Shown piece by piece: positions 1 through 8,854 of a stretch of DNA of 30,386 nucleotides. The notes below the pieces were generated by a model. That model made no database searches, was not told the origin of the DNA, and was given only the letters and a program-made list of their open reading frames with translations. Every line of letters begins with the position of its first letter. The stretch's first letter is position 1. The stretch is taken from the NCBI GenBank assembly GCA_029260155.1, contig JAJDDU010000222.1, positions 1 to 30,386 on the forward strand. Direction: 5' to 3'. The stretch comes from Phycisphaerae bacterium. Its GTDB lineage: Bacteria > Planctomycetota > Phycisphaerae > UBA1845. The translations under genes were made by a program, and so were the position numbers.

Positions 1-3000
1 GATACTGCGGTCGAGACCGCAACCTTCGCGACGACCGGGCTTGTCAGCGGCGTCTATTCCATTGGCGCGAGCATCAACGACGGCAAGAACGACGTGGTCG
101 AAGTGCCCGCCTCCGCCCGCATCAGCGTCAATGTCGTGCAAGTCGCCGACGCTACGCTGACCGCGTCGCAGCCGGGCGCGAGTGTTCGCGTCGCTCAGGG
201 TGCCGACGTTGACATCGAGTGGAGCACAAACGTACCTGTCGAACGCGGGACGGTCGACGTATTCGCGCGGCAGTTCGTCAGCGCTGACACGCCGCAGGGC
301 GTGCTCGGGACGGAGGTGCCCATCTTGACCGAGGTGTCCACCAGTTTGACCTCCGCCACCTGGACGACATCGACAGAACGCGGCCTCTACGTAATCCTGG
401 TCGAACTGACCATCACCGATCCTCCGCAAACGAGCACCATCGTCGCCGTAGCGCCTGGCACCGTCCGGGTTTCGCTGTCTGCCGCGCAGTTCTGGCTGGG
501 TGAAATCGGCAAGGAGGCCGCCTCGACGCGTCAAGGGGAGATCTTCCAGGGCGTGAACTTCCAAGACAACGCCGGGACGTTTGTGACCAGTGCAGGCGAT
601 CTCGACGGCGACGGGAAGGCCGAGTTTCTCATCGGTTCGCGTTTTGGAAAACCGTTCTTCCAGAACCCCAGCGGTATCGGGATCGGGGAGGGTTATCTCA
701 TCTTCGGAGCCGAGCGCCGCAATCAAACATGGAACCTGAACTCGGTCGCGCTGGCGCAGTTGAAGGGCGTGGCATTTCCCGGACCGCGAACGACAACCAC
801 GGGCCAGACGACAACGGACGGTCTGGCCGCCATTCGCCTGATCCCCGATCAGGACGGCGACAGGCTTCCCGAACTCGTCTTCGGGTTTCCTTCCATCGAC
901 TCACGTGGTCATAGCAAGAACCTGTATGTCGATCAGGATCCGGTCTCAACTTTGAGCCTCGAACGCCCCGGTCAGTTCAAGTCCGGCGGCGCTGTCTTCG
1001 TCAGCAGCCGAAACCGCAAGCTGTCCCTGCCTCCAGAGCAGTTCACCGCAGATCCTGACGCCGCACTGTCGGACCAGCCCGTCATCTTCTTGGATTTGGT
1101 CGGGCAGAACTTTGACGATACTTCCACCGACTGCGGCGGCCACTGGGTGGACCTATTCGACTACGTCGAGGAGACGGACAACGGCGGGAACTTCGAGTCC
1201 CGACTGTGTGAACGTGCGGAGGTCGCCGGCGAGGGCGATGATTGTCCCGAAACATACCGTCCTCCGGCCATCGGGTTCAACCGGGTGCTTGCGGGCGGCG
1301 TCGCTTCGCAGTGCAAACCGTTCTCTCAGCCCAATGCTCCACAGAACGCCGGCACTGGAGCCAATTGTTCCTGTTTCGACGACAGAACTGTGCAGTGCGA
1401 TCCCCCCGGCTGCGTCGATGTGCCGCCCGCAGACCTCTTTAACGCGACCTCGAATAGCGACCACGGCGCGCTGATTCCCTTCGATTTGCAGCAGTGTATC
1501 TCGGGTCTGGGGATCGCACAGACCAACATCGTGGAGGCTGACACCGTTACTCCGTTCCCCATTGAAGACGACGCCAGCCCGCTCACCGGAAGCGGGTTCT
1601 ACCCGTTGGACAACAACAGCCGGCGCGACCCGGTCGGAGCGCGCGTTGTTGGGTCAGCTGAGGACGATAAGTACGCCTCCTCAATTGCTGTCAGTGGTGG
1701 ATTCCTGTTGATCAGTGCGCCAAACCGTACGCCGATCGACGGAGAGGTCACCGGTGCCGATGTCAACGACCTCAACGACAACGGGCTAATCTACCTGTTT
1801 AACATGAACGAGCTTTGGCCGGACTGGAACGTCTTCGGTGGAAGCCCGCCTCTGCCTTATCAGTATCAGATGGGCCGGGTCGACGCCGCGGGAAACGATG
1901 TCCCCACCCAGTGCGGGCGCGACCAGCTACTCGACCTCTTCCCCTCGCCGTTCAGGATCATGGGAGAGCCGAGTCAGATGATCGAATTCGTGGAAGGGGT
2001 CCCCGACTTCAACCTCGATGGACGCGAGGATATCGTGGTCGGGGCGACGGGCGGTGACGGCGTCGTTTACGTTGCTTACCGCCGCGACCCCAACATCGAG
2101 GGTGATTACGTCCTTTCCAAGACTGCGCTCGACCCAGGACACCCCGAGCGTCTGGCGGGCGTGCGAATCAACGGACGTTCCGGCAATGGAGAGGGCTTTG
2201 GCGAGGTCATCGCCCGCAGCCTCGTCACGGTGGATGAACTGGGAAGTGTCATCAACGAAACCGTCGATTTCAACGGTGACGGAGAGCAAGACATCATTCT
2301 GGGTAACCCAAACGCCGACGGCGGCAAAGGCGAGATCATCGTCATCTTCTCCACAAACGATTTGGTGTCGCCGGCCAGTGGGCTCGACGTTGACGGGCTA
2401 CTCGCCCTTAGCGACAGCGACGGAAACCCGCGGGCTATCCGCATTGCCGGACGTGCGGTGGGCGACCAGTTCGGGTTCAATGTGGCCGTTGTCGGCGATT
2501 TCAGCGGCGACGGTGTTAATGACCTCTTGGTGTCCGCCCCAGGTGCGTCGCCGAGGTTCGACTCCGACGACGATGGTGTGCTGGATACCGACGGCATCGA
2601 CGTCACGAATCTGATCGATGCCGACAGCGAATTCGGCGACGGTGCAGCCGATACCATCGCGGGCGCTACGGACAGTTTCCTAACCGACGCGGGTGAGGTT
2701 TACTTGATCCTCGGCGCTGCGAGCACTTACAACAACTTGTCCGACATCGCCGGAACGCGCGCGGATCGCACAATCGACATCACCGAGTTGGGCACCAACA
2801 CGTTCCGCGGGATAGTCTTTGTCGGCCGAGAGGAACGTGACCTAGCCGGCGGCGGGCGAGAGACCAAACGCAACAAGCGCTCTTTCGGCATTGGCCCTGC
2901 GGGCGATGTCGACGGTGACGGACGCGCCGACATTCTCATCGGCGCCATCCTCGCTGACCCCGACGGCCGCACCGACTCCGGCGAAGCCTATCTCATCTAC

Positions 3001-3015
3001 GGATTCAATCTGTAG
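1..3015 (+). CDS. FG-GAP (integrin-alpha-like) repeat surface protein, 5' end outside window
   Basis: The frame is open from base 1, so the N-terminus (and any signal peptide) lies upstream; 1004 codons are visible. The first roughly 150 residues are beta-rich and Ig-like. The rest carries repeated calcium-binding FG-GAP blocks of the type D-x-D/N-G-D-G-x-x-D followed by a hydrophobic I/V-G stretch, for example DLDGDGKAEFLIG near base 600, DFNGDGEQDIILG near 2270, DFSGDGVNDLLVS near 2500 and DVDGDGRADILIG near 2910. Such blocks build a seven-bladed propeller used in extracellular adhesion or ligand binding. Between the second and third clear blocks (about 1129-1500) sits a Cys-rich insertion with around ten cysteines, which suggests disulphides and an extracytoplasmic location. 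The protein ends with the last blade (AYLIYGFNL) and no anchor. The family call is firm; the ligand is unknown. Confidence 0.88.
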   Translation, partial: DTAVETATFATTGLVSGVYSIGASINDGKNDVVEVPASARISVNVVQVADATLTASQPGASVRVAQGADVDIEWSTNVPVERGTVDVFARQFVSADTPQGVLGTEVPILTEVSTSLTSATWTTSTERGLYVILVELTITDPPQTSTIVAVAPGTVRVSLSAAQFWLGEIGKEAASTRQGEIFQGVNFQDNAGTFVTSAGDLDGDGKAEFLIGSRFGKPFFQNPSGIGIGEGYLIFGAERRNQTWNLNSVALAQLKGVAFPGPRTTTTGQTTTDGLAAIRLIPDQDGDRLPELVFGFPSIDSRGHSKNLYVDQDPVSTLSLERPGQFKSGGAVFVSSRNRKLSLPPEQFTADPDAALSDQPVIFLDLVGQNFDDTSTDCGGHWVDLFDYVEETDNGGNFESRLCERAEVAGEGDDCPETYRPPAIGFNRVLAGGVASQCKPFSQPNAPQNAGTGANCSCFDDRTVQCDPPGCVDVPPADLFNATSNSDHGALIPFDLQQCISGLGIAQTNIVEADTVTPFPIEDDASPLTGSGFYPLDNNSRRDPVGARVVGSAEDDKYASSIAVSGGFLLISAPNRTPIDGEVTGADVNDLNDNGLIYLFNMNELWPDWNVFGGSPPLPYQYQMGRVDAAGNDVPTQCGRDQLLDLFPSPFRIMGEPSQMIEFVEGVPDFNLDGREDIVVGATGGDGVVYVAYRRDPNIEGDYVLSKTALDPGHPERLAGVRINGRSGNGEGFGEVIARSLVTVDELGSVINETVDFNGDGEQDIILGNPNADGGKGEIIVIFSTNDLVSPASGLDVDGLLALSDSDGNPRAIRIAGRAVGDQFGFNVAVVGDFSGDGVNDLLVSAPGASPRFDSDDDGVLDTDGIDVTNLIDADSEFGDGAADTIAGATDSFLTDAGEVYLILGAASTYNNLSDIAGTRADRTIDITELGTNTFRGIVFVGREERDLAGGGRETKRNKRSFGIGPAGDVDGDGRADILIGAILADPDGRTDSGEAYLIYGFNL

Positions 3016-3059
3016 GCGGGATCGGAGCTAGCCCTAGCGTAGTGTCTCAGTCCTCTGAA

Positions 3060-3131
3060 CCGAGCCGCGACCGGTAGGGAGCGGTTGCGAGCATGGCCCC
3101 GTGCGTCCCCTCCCTTACGGTCGGGGCTCGG
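3060..3131. terminator. Long inverted repeat between convergent genes, probable bidirectional terminator
   Basis: Two 22-nt arms (3060-3081 and 3110-3131) pair at 19 of 22 positions around a 28-nt loop that holds a small inner stem (GCAT/GTGC). The arms begin CCGAGCC and end GGCTCGG. The element lies in the 144-bp gap between the end of the FG-GAP gene and the end of the SirB1-family gene, where both transcripts must stop. Neither side has a good U-tract (AAAAA follows on the plus strand), so it may act as a Rho-type barrier or 3'-end stabiliser rather than a classical intrinsic terminator. Confidence 0.5.
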
Positions 3132-3159
3132 AAAAACGCCATCTGGCTGAGGCACTTCA

Positions 3160-3990
3160 CTAGTTCTGCTCGCTGAGGTGGGAGCGGAGGCTGGCAAGAT
3201 GGTGGTTGACGGTGGACCGCTGCTCGTCGTCTTGGGCCAATTCGCCGGCGCGGTTGAGTGTGTCAGCGGCGCGCTTGAGTTGCCCGACGAGCGTCTGCAT
3301 GCGGCCTAGTTCAGCGAGGATCATGGCGTCGCCCGGCTGCAACGCGGCGAATCGCTTGAGGATGTGTATCGTGCGAGGCCAGTCGCTCAATCTCGTGTAC
3401 GTCGCATAGAGGTTTCCCAGCATCCGCGCGAGAATGGATCGCGGGTCAGCGGGCGCCAAGTGCTCCTCTCCGAACATCGTGTCCGCACCGCACACCGCCT
3501 TGACGATTCTCTCGCAGTCCTCGTGGTTAAGCTCGCGCCCCTCGTTGAAAGGATCGACCAGAATCTCCTCGCCAACGCCGTCGTAGCGGATGATGAAGTG
3601 CCCGGGAAGGCTGACGCCGCTAAGCGGCCAATCCAACTGCTCCGCGATATCAAGCCAGATCGCACTCAGACTGATCGGAATCCCGCGACGGGTGTCGATC
3701 ACGCAATTCAAGTAGCTGTTGGCGGGATTGACGAAGTCCCCGTAGTTGCCACGAAAAGCCTCGTCCTTGACCAGCACCTGACTGATCGCGTCGATACGCT
3801 CGTTTCCCGTGTGAGCCCCTGCCCGGTCCACGCGGTCGGCCAGCACGCCGAGACGCTCAAGATAGTGCGCCGGGGCGACATTCGTGTATTCGTCCCGGGC
3901 CCACAACAGCGCCGCGTGTGCCAGTCGGAATTCCGATTGGCCGTCGCAGATCATCTCGTCGAACGGATGGGACTCGTGCTCAAGGCTCAT
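3160..3990 (-). CDS. SirB1-family transglutaminase-like protein with C-terminal TPR-like helices
   Basis: The 276-residue protein matches the SirB1 layout. Residues about 85-175 contain the family signatures NSYLNCVIDTRRGIPISLS, then LSGVSLPGHFIIRY, then ILVDPFNEGREL with DCE. The last about 90 residues are helical and TPR-like (LGNLYATYTRLSDWPRTIHIL and following). SirB1 proteins have a transglutaminase-like fold but their biochemical role is not settled; they are cytoplasmic. The start at 3990 has a GGGGA ribosome site 5 nt upstream. It lies 63 nt behind the coiled-coil gene on the same strand and may be co-transcribed with it. The family call is strong and the role is unknown. Confidence 0.85.
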   Translation of the reverse strand: MSLEHESHPFDEMICDGQSEFRLAHAALLWARDEYTNVAPAHYLERLGVLADRVDRAGAHTGNERIDAISQVLVKDEAFRGNYGDFVNPANSYLNCVIDTRRGIPISLSAIWLDIAEQLDWPLSGVSLPGHFIIRYDGVGEEILVDPFNEGRELNHEDCERIVKAVCGADTMFGEEHLAPADPRSILARMLGNLYATYTRLSDWPRTIHILKRFAALQPGDAMILAELGRMQTLVGQLKRAADTLNRAGELAQDDEQRSTVNHHLASLRSHLSEQN

Positions 3991-4053
3991 GGCTTCCCCC
4001 CTGCGTGTTCCGCGGCCGTGGGCGGCGGAGTCTGCGCTTGCATGAAAACACTA

Positions 4054-7000
4054 CTACGAACGGCCTGCCTCCACTGGTGTTGTTTGTGCTGCAGGGGCGG
4101 TCTTCTGCGGTTCGGCGATGCGTTTGGCATCGCGGATGAGGGCGCCAAAATCAGATCCCGGCCCGCGTTCTGTCAGCTTCGACGCAGTCTTCGCCGCCGT
4201 GTCGAACGACCTCCGTTGCGTTGGTGGCCTGAGAATATCCGCAGTCGCCGCAGCGGATGACGTCGCGAGGTCTTCGAGCGCCGCTGTCGGGTGGGTTTGA
4301 CTCAGCGGCGGCACCTGGGCGAGGGTTTTTGAGAGGCGGGCCTGGGCGTGCACTGCCTCATCGACCCATTCCCGGAGGGTCTGCCCGGAGCGCTGCGTCT
4401 CGGACGACAACTGCGTGAGCTTGGTGTTGGCCTCGCGACTGACGTTGGCGAACCGTGTGATGTCGCGATTGGCCTGCAAACTTGCCTGCGACAGCCCGGA
4501 GAAGACCTTGCGGACTGCTCGGCAGACTCCGTCCAGTTGTCCTGCTTGCGTTTTGGCTTCATCGATGATCCTCTGCGGATCGGCCAACATGCCATTGAGC
4601 TGGTGATTGAACGCGTCCCCCCGGGTTTGCAGTTGTTGCAGACGGGCGTGCAGTTGCTCCGCGCGTTCGAGAAATTCGCCAAGGGCGCGGTCGCTGGCTT
4701 CGAGAACGTCCCGTCGCTCGATGAGCGTTGCCAACATCTGTGCGGCGTCGCGGCTGACTTCGTTGGCGCGGTGCGTTGACTCGTCGAGCTGCTGTTTGAT
4801 CTTCGATCCGACGGCTAGCGTTTCTTCGACGTCTTGTGATACGCGTTCGGCGCGCTCGATGCCGCTGCGGAGTTGATTTACGAGTGCGGGAGCACCTTCG
4901 CCCTCACCTGACAATCTCTCGATCATCGCCTCGGCCGCGCTGTTCTGTTCGTCGAAGCGTTCGCTCAATCCCTGCGTGCTTTCGAGGCTCTTTTCGAGTT
5001 TTTCGGCGGATTTCGCGCCGTCAGACACCGCACTATCGAGGCGGTCACTGGCTGCGTCCGCAGACTGCGCGGCCTGCTGCGCCGTCTCGGCGGAATGCGA
5101 CGCCTGATCGCACGAACCCTCGATGCGCTCGATCAGGCGCAAGGTGAGTTGCTCGGCGCCGTCGAGTCGTCCCACATGGTCGCCCGCGACCGCATTGAGC
5201 TCGGTCAGTCTTTCGGCGAACTGCTCCAAACGCTTGCCCGCGCCCTCAATCTTCATCCCCGTCGCAGTCGCGTCGTTGCAGCGTTCGGTAAGCTGTTGGG
5301 CCCGCTTCTGAGCGGTCGTGGTTACGGTCCAGACATCTTCGATGAGCCGCTCGATCTTGTTGATGGTCGCGTCGGATCCCTCCAAGCACTCCTGAACGGC
5401 CGTCAGCTTGGGTGCCACTTTTTCATACACGCCGGCGAGGGTGTCGGCCGCCACTGTCGCACGCGTGCTCTCGACATCCAGGTTCTTCACCTGAACCTCG
5501 AAGTGCTCGCGATGCTCGATCAGTTGATCAAGGATAGAGTGAGCGCCGCGCGTCGAATTGGAGACCATGCGAACTGCCTCGGATGCTGCCTGAAGCTGGG
5601 AATCCAGTTGTCCGCCCTTGGCGTCGACCGTTTCGCTCAGACGCACGGACGCCTGCTCGCCCGCCGCGACGAGCTTGGCAATCTGCCCGTCGGTCTCGGC
5701 ATCGACGGTTGCTGCCGTGCGCTCAATCACCTCTCTCAGCCTGGCGGAATCTTCACCGTTCGGACCGAAACGCTCCAGTTGCACTGCGGCCGCCTTGGTC
5801 AGTTTCGCCATCTCGGTACGCACCGCTTGCTTGATGCTTGCAATGGACTGCTCGGTCGCTTCCTCGATGCGTTGGACCTGTCTGTTTCCTATATCAGTCA
5901 ACTGTTCGGCCTGTTGCTCGGCCAGTTGCTCGACGGCTGTGTGTCGCGTGCGCACTTCGTCAATCGTGCGCTCCGCAGCCTTGCGAACACTCTCGGTGCA
6001 CCGCGCGGACAAGTCACCAAGCTCGTCGGAGTGCCGCCGAACCTCGGCTGCGTGACGGGCAGCGTCGGCAGTGCAGTCGTCCAGTTTGCCGTGCAAGTCA
6101 GACGAAACGCTCTCGGCCAGCTCAGTCAGCCGCGTCTCGCACGTCTGAGCTGCTCCGCCAATGCGGCGTTCCCGCTCGTGGGAAGATTCTTCGTGTTTGG
6201 CGATCTCGGCTAGGCACGCGCTCAGCTTGCCGGAAAGATCGGTCGCAAATGTCGCGGAGGTTTCGGTAAGTCGCCCGATGCATGCTTGAACCGTCGAATC
6301 GATCTCGCTGCCGTGGGCACGACAGGCTGCGTCGACCCGTCGCAGGCCATCATCGACGAGGCTGCTCAGACGCGACCCCTTCTCGCGAGCAGCTTCTTCG
6401 AGTTTTCTGATGTCCTGGGCGCGGGTTTCGTGCTCTCTGTGGATGTCCCTGACGTGCTGATCAGCGACCGCGGCAAGTTGAGACCTGCAGTCGCCGACCG
6501 AGCTCTCAAGTCGGCTCACATGCGTACGCAACGTCTCGTCAAGCCGAGCAGCGTTTTCCGCACGACAGTCTGTCACCTGCCCGATTTGCTCGCGTACGGA
6601 ATCCTCGATTCGGCGGATCGTTGTCCGGGCCAGTTCCGAAACGTGTATGTCGTGTTGAGCAGCGTCCTGGTCGAATCGCTGCGTTTGACGGGCTGCTTCG
6701 GCGATCATCCGCTGCAAGTCTTTGCGGGTATCAGCCCCTGCGTCCAGGGTCTCCAACAGCAACGAGATTTTTTCTTCCGAAGCGTCACCAACGTCGGCCA
6801 ATTTGTTTACAAACTCGGTCAACGCCACCTGCACATTGGCCGCTCTCTCGCACGCCAAGTCCAACGCGTCCACCCGTTTGGGCAGTGCGGCATGGCTTCT
6901 ACGCGGCGGCGGGACGGTCGAAGAGACCGCGGGAGAAGCGCCAACGAGATTCTCCTGTACGCGTTCGACCAGGTCTTTGGCTTGCCACTCACTACCGTTC

Positions 7001-7116
7001 AACACATCCTCCAAGACCCCACCGCTGTGGGCGTCGTCTTTTGCGGGTGCCTTTGTCTCGATCGTGGCATCGCTGCCACACGTCGGTTTGGAACGGGCGT
7101 CGGACGAAGGGTCCAT
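4054..7116 (-). CDS. Giant coiled-coil protein, 1020 residues, cytoplasmic by sequence
   Basis: Almost the whole protein is Ala/Glu/Arg/Gln-rich heptad and hendecad sequence from about residue 80 to 960, flanked by low-complexity polar ends. I see no signal peptide, membrane span or enzymatic motif. Two adjacent 47-residue units are clearly homologous (starting at Cys279 and Cys326), and cysteines recur in register through residues 184-373. Weak resemblance to chemoreceptor or apolipoprotein-like helices is expected of any such composition. The ATG at 7116 is chosen because AGGGAG stands 8 nt before it; an upstream in-frame GTG at 7164 has no such site. A structural, cytoskeletal or scaffold role is plausible but not shown. 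The C-rich antisense frames over this gene are shadows. Confidence 0.75.
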   Translation of the reverse strand: MDPSSDARSKPTCGSDATIETKAPAKDDAHSGGVLEDVLNGSEWQAKDLVERVQENLVGASPAVSSTVPPPRRSHAALPKRVDALDLACERAANVQVALTEFVNKLADVGDASEEKISLLLETLDAGADTRKDLQRMIAEAARQTQRFDQDAAQHDIHVSELARTTIRRIEDSVREQIGQVTDCRAENAARLDETLRTHVSRLESSVGDCRSQLAAVADQHVRDIHREHETRAQDIRKLEEAAREKGSRLSSLVDDGLRRVDAACRAHGSEIDSTVQACIGRLTETSATFATDLSGKLSACLAEIAKHEESSHERERRIGGAAQTCETRLTELAESVSSDLHGKLDDCTADAARHAAEVRRHSDELGDLSARCTESVRKAAERTIDEVRTRHTAVEQLAEQQAEQLTDIGNRQVQRIEEATEQSIASIKQAVRTEMAKLTKAAAVQLERFGPNGEDSARLREVIERTAATVDAETDGQIAKLVAAGEQASVRLSETVDAKGGQLDSQLQAASEAVRMVSNSTRGAHSILDQLIEHREHFEVQVKNLDVESTRATVAADTLAGVYEKVAPKLTAVQECLEGSDATINKIERLIEDVWTVTTTAQKRAQQLTERCNDATATGMKIEGAGKRLEQFAERLTELNAVAGDHVGRLDGAEQLTLRLIERIEGSCDQASHSAETAQQAAQSADAASDRLDSAVSDGAKSAEKLEKSLESTQGLSERFDEQNSAAEAMIERLSGEGEGAPALVNQLRSGIERAERVSQDVEETLAVGSKIKQQLDESTHRANEVSRDAAQMLATLIERRDVLEASDRALGEFLERAEQLHARLQQLQTRGDAFNHQLNGMLADPQRIIDEAKTQAGQLDGVCRAVRKVFSGLSQASLQANRDITRFANVSREANTKLTQLSSETQRSGQTLREWVDEAVHAQARLSKTLAQVPPLSQTHPTAALEDLATSSAAATADILRPPTQRRSFDTAAKTASKLTERGPGSDFGALIRDAKRIAEPQKTAPAAQTTPVEAGRS
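6001..6282 (-). repeat. Two tandem 47-codon repeats inside the coiled-coil gene
   Basis: Units 6142-6282 and 6001-6141 (141 bp each) encode 47-residue segments sharing C-x-x-R-L-T-E, then D-L-x-G-K-L-x-x-C and A-x-H at identical offsets. A third, more diverged unit starts with the next cysteine (codon 5998-6000). Cysteines fall at offsets 1 and 23 of each unit. This points to internal duplication of a helical module. Confidence 0.6.
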
Positions 7117-7214
7117 AACCAAAACTCCCTGTTGTCGACTCCTGATCGTGGCGACCCAATTCACGCGTAACGGGCCAACCTAGGCGGCAGTGCCGCAGAG
7201 CCTACTCGCCTGGA

Positions 7215-7253
7215 ATTATCGGCACGGTATGGGGTCGGCTGAAGTTATCGGCA
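7215..7253 (-). promoter_or_regulatory. Candidate promoter of the coiled-coil gene with a 9-bp direct repeat
   Basis: On the minus strand TTCAGC (7243-7238) and GATAAT (7220-7215) are separated by 17 bp, about 100 nt before the ATG at 7116. The -10 matches the sigma-70 consensus at 5 of 6 positions, the -35 at only 3. The nonamer TTATCGGCA (plus-strand reading) occurs at 7216-7224 and again at 7245-7253, so one copy overlaps the -10 and one lies just upstream of the -35, a possible regulator site. Confidence 0.3.
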
Positions 7254-7305
7254 GGCCACGCGCAAGTCCCAAGCGGGAGCCCTCGCCGAACGCGGTGTTG
7301 GCCGG

Positions 7306-7887
7306 TTATGACTCGCTTGGAGGCAAAAAACCGTCGTGGATCAGGCAGGTGCGCAACGATCGCGCCCAACGAGAAGAGCCATCCAGTATCGACGGCCCAA
7401 TCCGCACGCGAAGGTCGGTAGCGAGGGCCGATCGATCGAGCAACTCCCCCAGGAGTGCCCGCAGGCCTATCCATTGGGAAACGGGCATCCCCTCGGCACC
7501 AGCGGCCGGCGAGACAGCCACCAGGATTGCCGCAGTCGACCGGTCCCCCCTGATTTGACGTTTCCAGGCGCTTGCGGAACGCACCGCGCCTCCCGGCGAG
7601 ACAAGAAAGTGAAAACCCCTCGATCGGGTGGCCACCAGGCTCGTGGCATCCCCCTGTGGAGCGGAAAACGGCAAGACGAGCTCGATTTCGTCCCAGTCCA
7701 TCGCCTTGACCTCGCGGTCTAGGGCGACCGCTTCATGGGCCTGAACACGCGGAAACTCGGGGTCATTGAGGGCAACGGAGGCGGGGTCAGCGGGCGCCAT
7801 CCAAGTGAGCAGCGCGGCGCACGCGGTCATGGCGAAGATCAGGCTGGCCAAGGCCCGGAACATCCTTGTTCGTTCGTGCATCGTCAT
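7306..7887 (-). CDS. Membrane-anchored, degenerate amidase_2/PGRP-like protein
   Basis: With the ATG at 7887 the protein has 193 residues: a basic start, one hydrophobic segment (about residues 10-30, LASLIFAMTACAALLTWM) acting as signal anchor or uncleaved signal, then a soluble domain. The order GFHFLVSPGGAV, then STAAILVAVSP, then MPVSQWIGLRALLGELL follows the amidase_2/PGRP core (H-F-x-I-x-x-D-G, I-G-V-x-L-x-G, and the Q-x-x-x-L-x-x-L helix). The zinc-binding His before this core and the later His/Cys ligands are absent, so a peptidoglycan-binding or dead-enzyme role is more likely than hydrolysis. ATGs at 7881 and 7863 are alternative starts; none has a convincing ribosome site. The fold assignment is by eye and tentative. 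Confidence 0.5.
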   Translation of the reverse strand: MTMHERTRMFRALASLIFAMTACAALLTWMAPADPASVALNDPEFPRVQAHEAVALDREVKAMDWDEIELVLPFSAPQGDATSLVATRSRGFHFLVSPGGAVRSASAWKRQIRGDRSTAAILVAVSPAAGAEGMPVSQWIGLRALLGELLDRSALATDLRVRIGPSILDGSSRWARSLRTCLIHDGFLPPSES

Positions 7888-8077
7888 CCATGGCGGCGTT
7901 CGATGGCGTCTCGCCACGGTGTCGCCAGCCGGTGCACGTCTTGTACCCGCTCCCGCCCACACCCACAACGAGAAAATGTGATCAGAGGAAATCCGGCGCA
8001 ACGCTGGTGGAGTTGGGTCTCTCCGGAGTCGGCGAAGGGTCGCAATCGCGAACGCGCCGCCCCGTTGTTCGAGCGGT

Positions 8078-8854
8078 TCAACTGCGTTGCACCAGCCAGG
8101 TCGCGGGGACGTGAATCGCGCTTAGTGTCTCGCATTCGCGCTCCTGCGCGCGCACATAGTCGTTGAACAGGACCGCGGCTTGAGGGTACGCGGCGGCGAG
8201 TGCTTCGGCGCGCCGACGAATCAAGTCGGTGACGCGATCATCGTCAGCGTGCCATGTTTCCGGCGACTGCGTGACTTCGCGCACGATGCGATCACCGCAA
8301 GCGGTCAGCGCGGCGACAGTCCCGCCGTACGGCAGGAAGTCTTCGTACCCAGGCGGCTTTGATTGCACTCCTTCGGCCAGATACCCGTCATCGACCAGGA
8401 TGTACCCACCATGCCGCACACACTCCCGAAGCACTTCAACGCAAGGGCGCCCCATGAGCACCGGGTTGTGTGCTGCGTAGATCACAGCGTCGTAGTCCCG
8501 ACCGTGCGTAACGGCTTCACGCATATCGCCGCACTCAAACGTGCAGAGTTCAGCCACACCGGCGTCCGCAGCCTGTTTGCGGGCCTCAGCGATGAACGGC
8601 TCGAAACCGTCAATCCCATACACCCGACAGCCGTTTTCCTTCGCAAGCGAGACAGCCACCGCGCCCTTCCCGCACCCGACATCGAACACACGTCGCCCCG
8701 GATCGTCTATTCCCACTTGGCGCAGCACGTCCACAATGATCTCGATCGAGGACCCCAGCGCCCAAACATCAGCCAGCAACTCCGGAAGGAACGGCAACAG
8801 CTCGGGCGTAGCGTCGAGCGAGCGGGCGATTTGTGCGTCAATTTCCTCCGTCAT
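8078..8854 (-). CDS. Class I SAM-dependent methyltransferase
   Basis: The 258-residue protein has motif I VFDVGCGKGAVAV at about residues 58-70, an acidic residue closing strand beta2 (VYGIDGFEPF), then a motif-II-like DYDAVIYAAH and GGYILVDDG, the usual order of a Rossmann-fold methyltransferase. The C-terminal 80 residues are helical and probably hold the substrate. The nearest likeness is to generic ubiE-like or small-molecule methyltransferases; the substrate cannot be read. The ATG at 8854 has a weak ribosome site (GAAAGG about 16 nt away). It is the first gene of the minus-strand run and is divergent from the two-TM gene. The 190-bp gap to the next minus-strand gene makes operon membership uncertain. 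Confidence 0.85.
   Translation of the reverse strand: MTEEIDAQIARSLDATPELLPFLPELLADVWALGSSIEIIVDVLRQVGIDDPGRRVFDVGCGKGAVAVSLAKENGCRVYGIDGFEPFIAEARKQAADAGVAELCTFECGDMREAVTHGRDYDAVIYAAHNPVLMGRPCVEVLRECVRHGGYILVDDGYLAEGVQSKPPGYEDFLPYGGTVAALTACGDRIVREVTQSPETWHADDDRVTDLIRRRAEALAAAYPQAAVLFNDYVRAQERECETLSAIHVPATWLVQRS

Noticed and set aside
5095..6213. Long plus-strand frame of 372 codons
   Set aside because: It is antisense to the coiled-coil gene, has shadow-type composition and no ribosome site; the minus strand gives coherent heptads.
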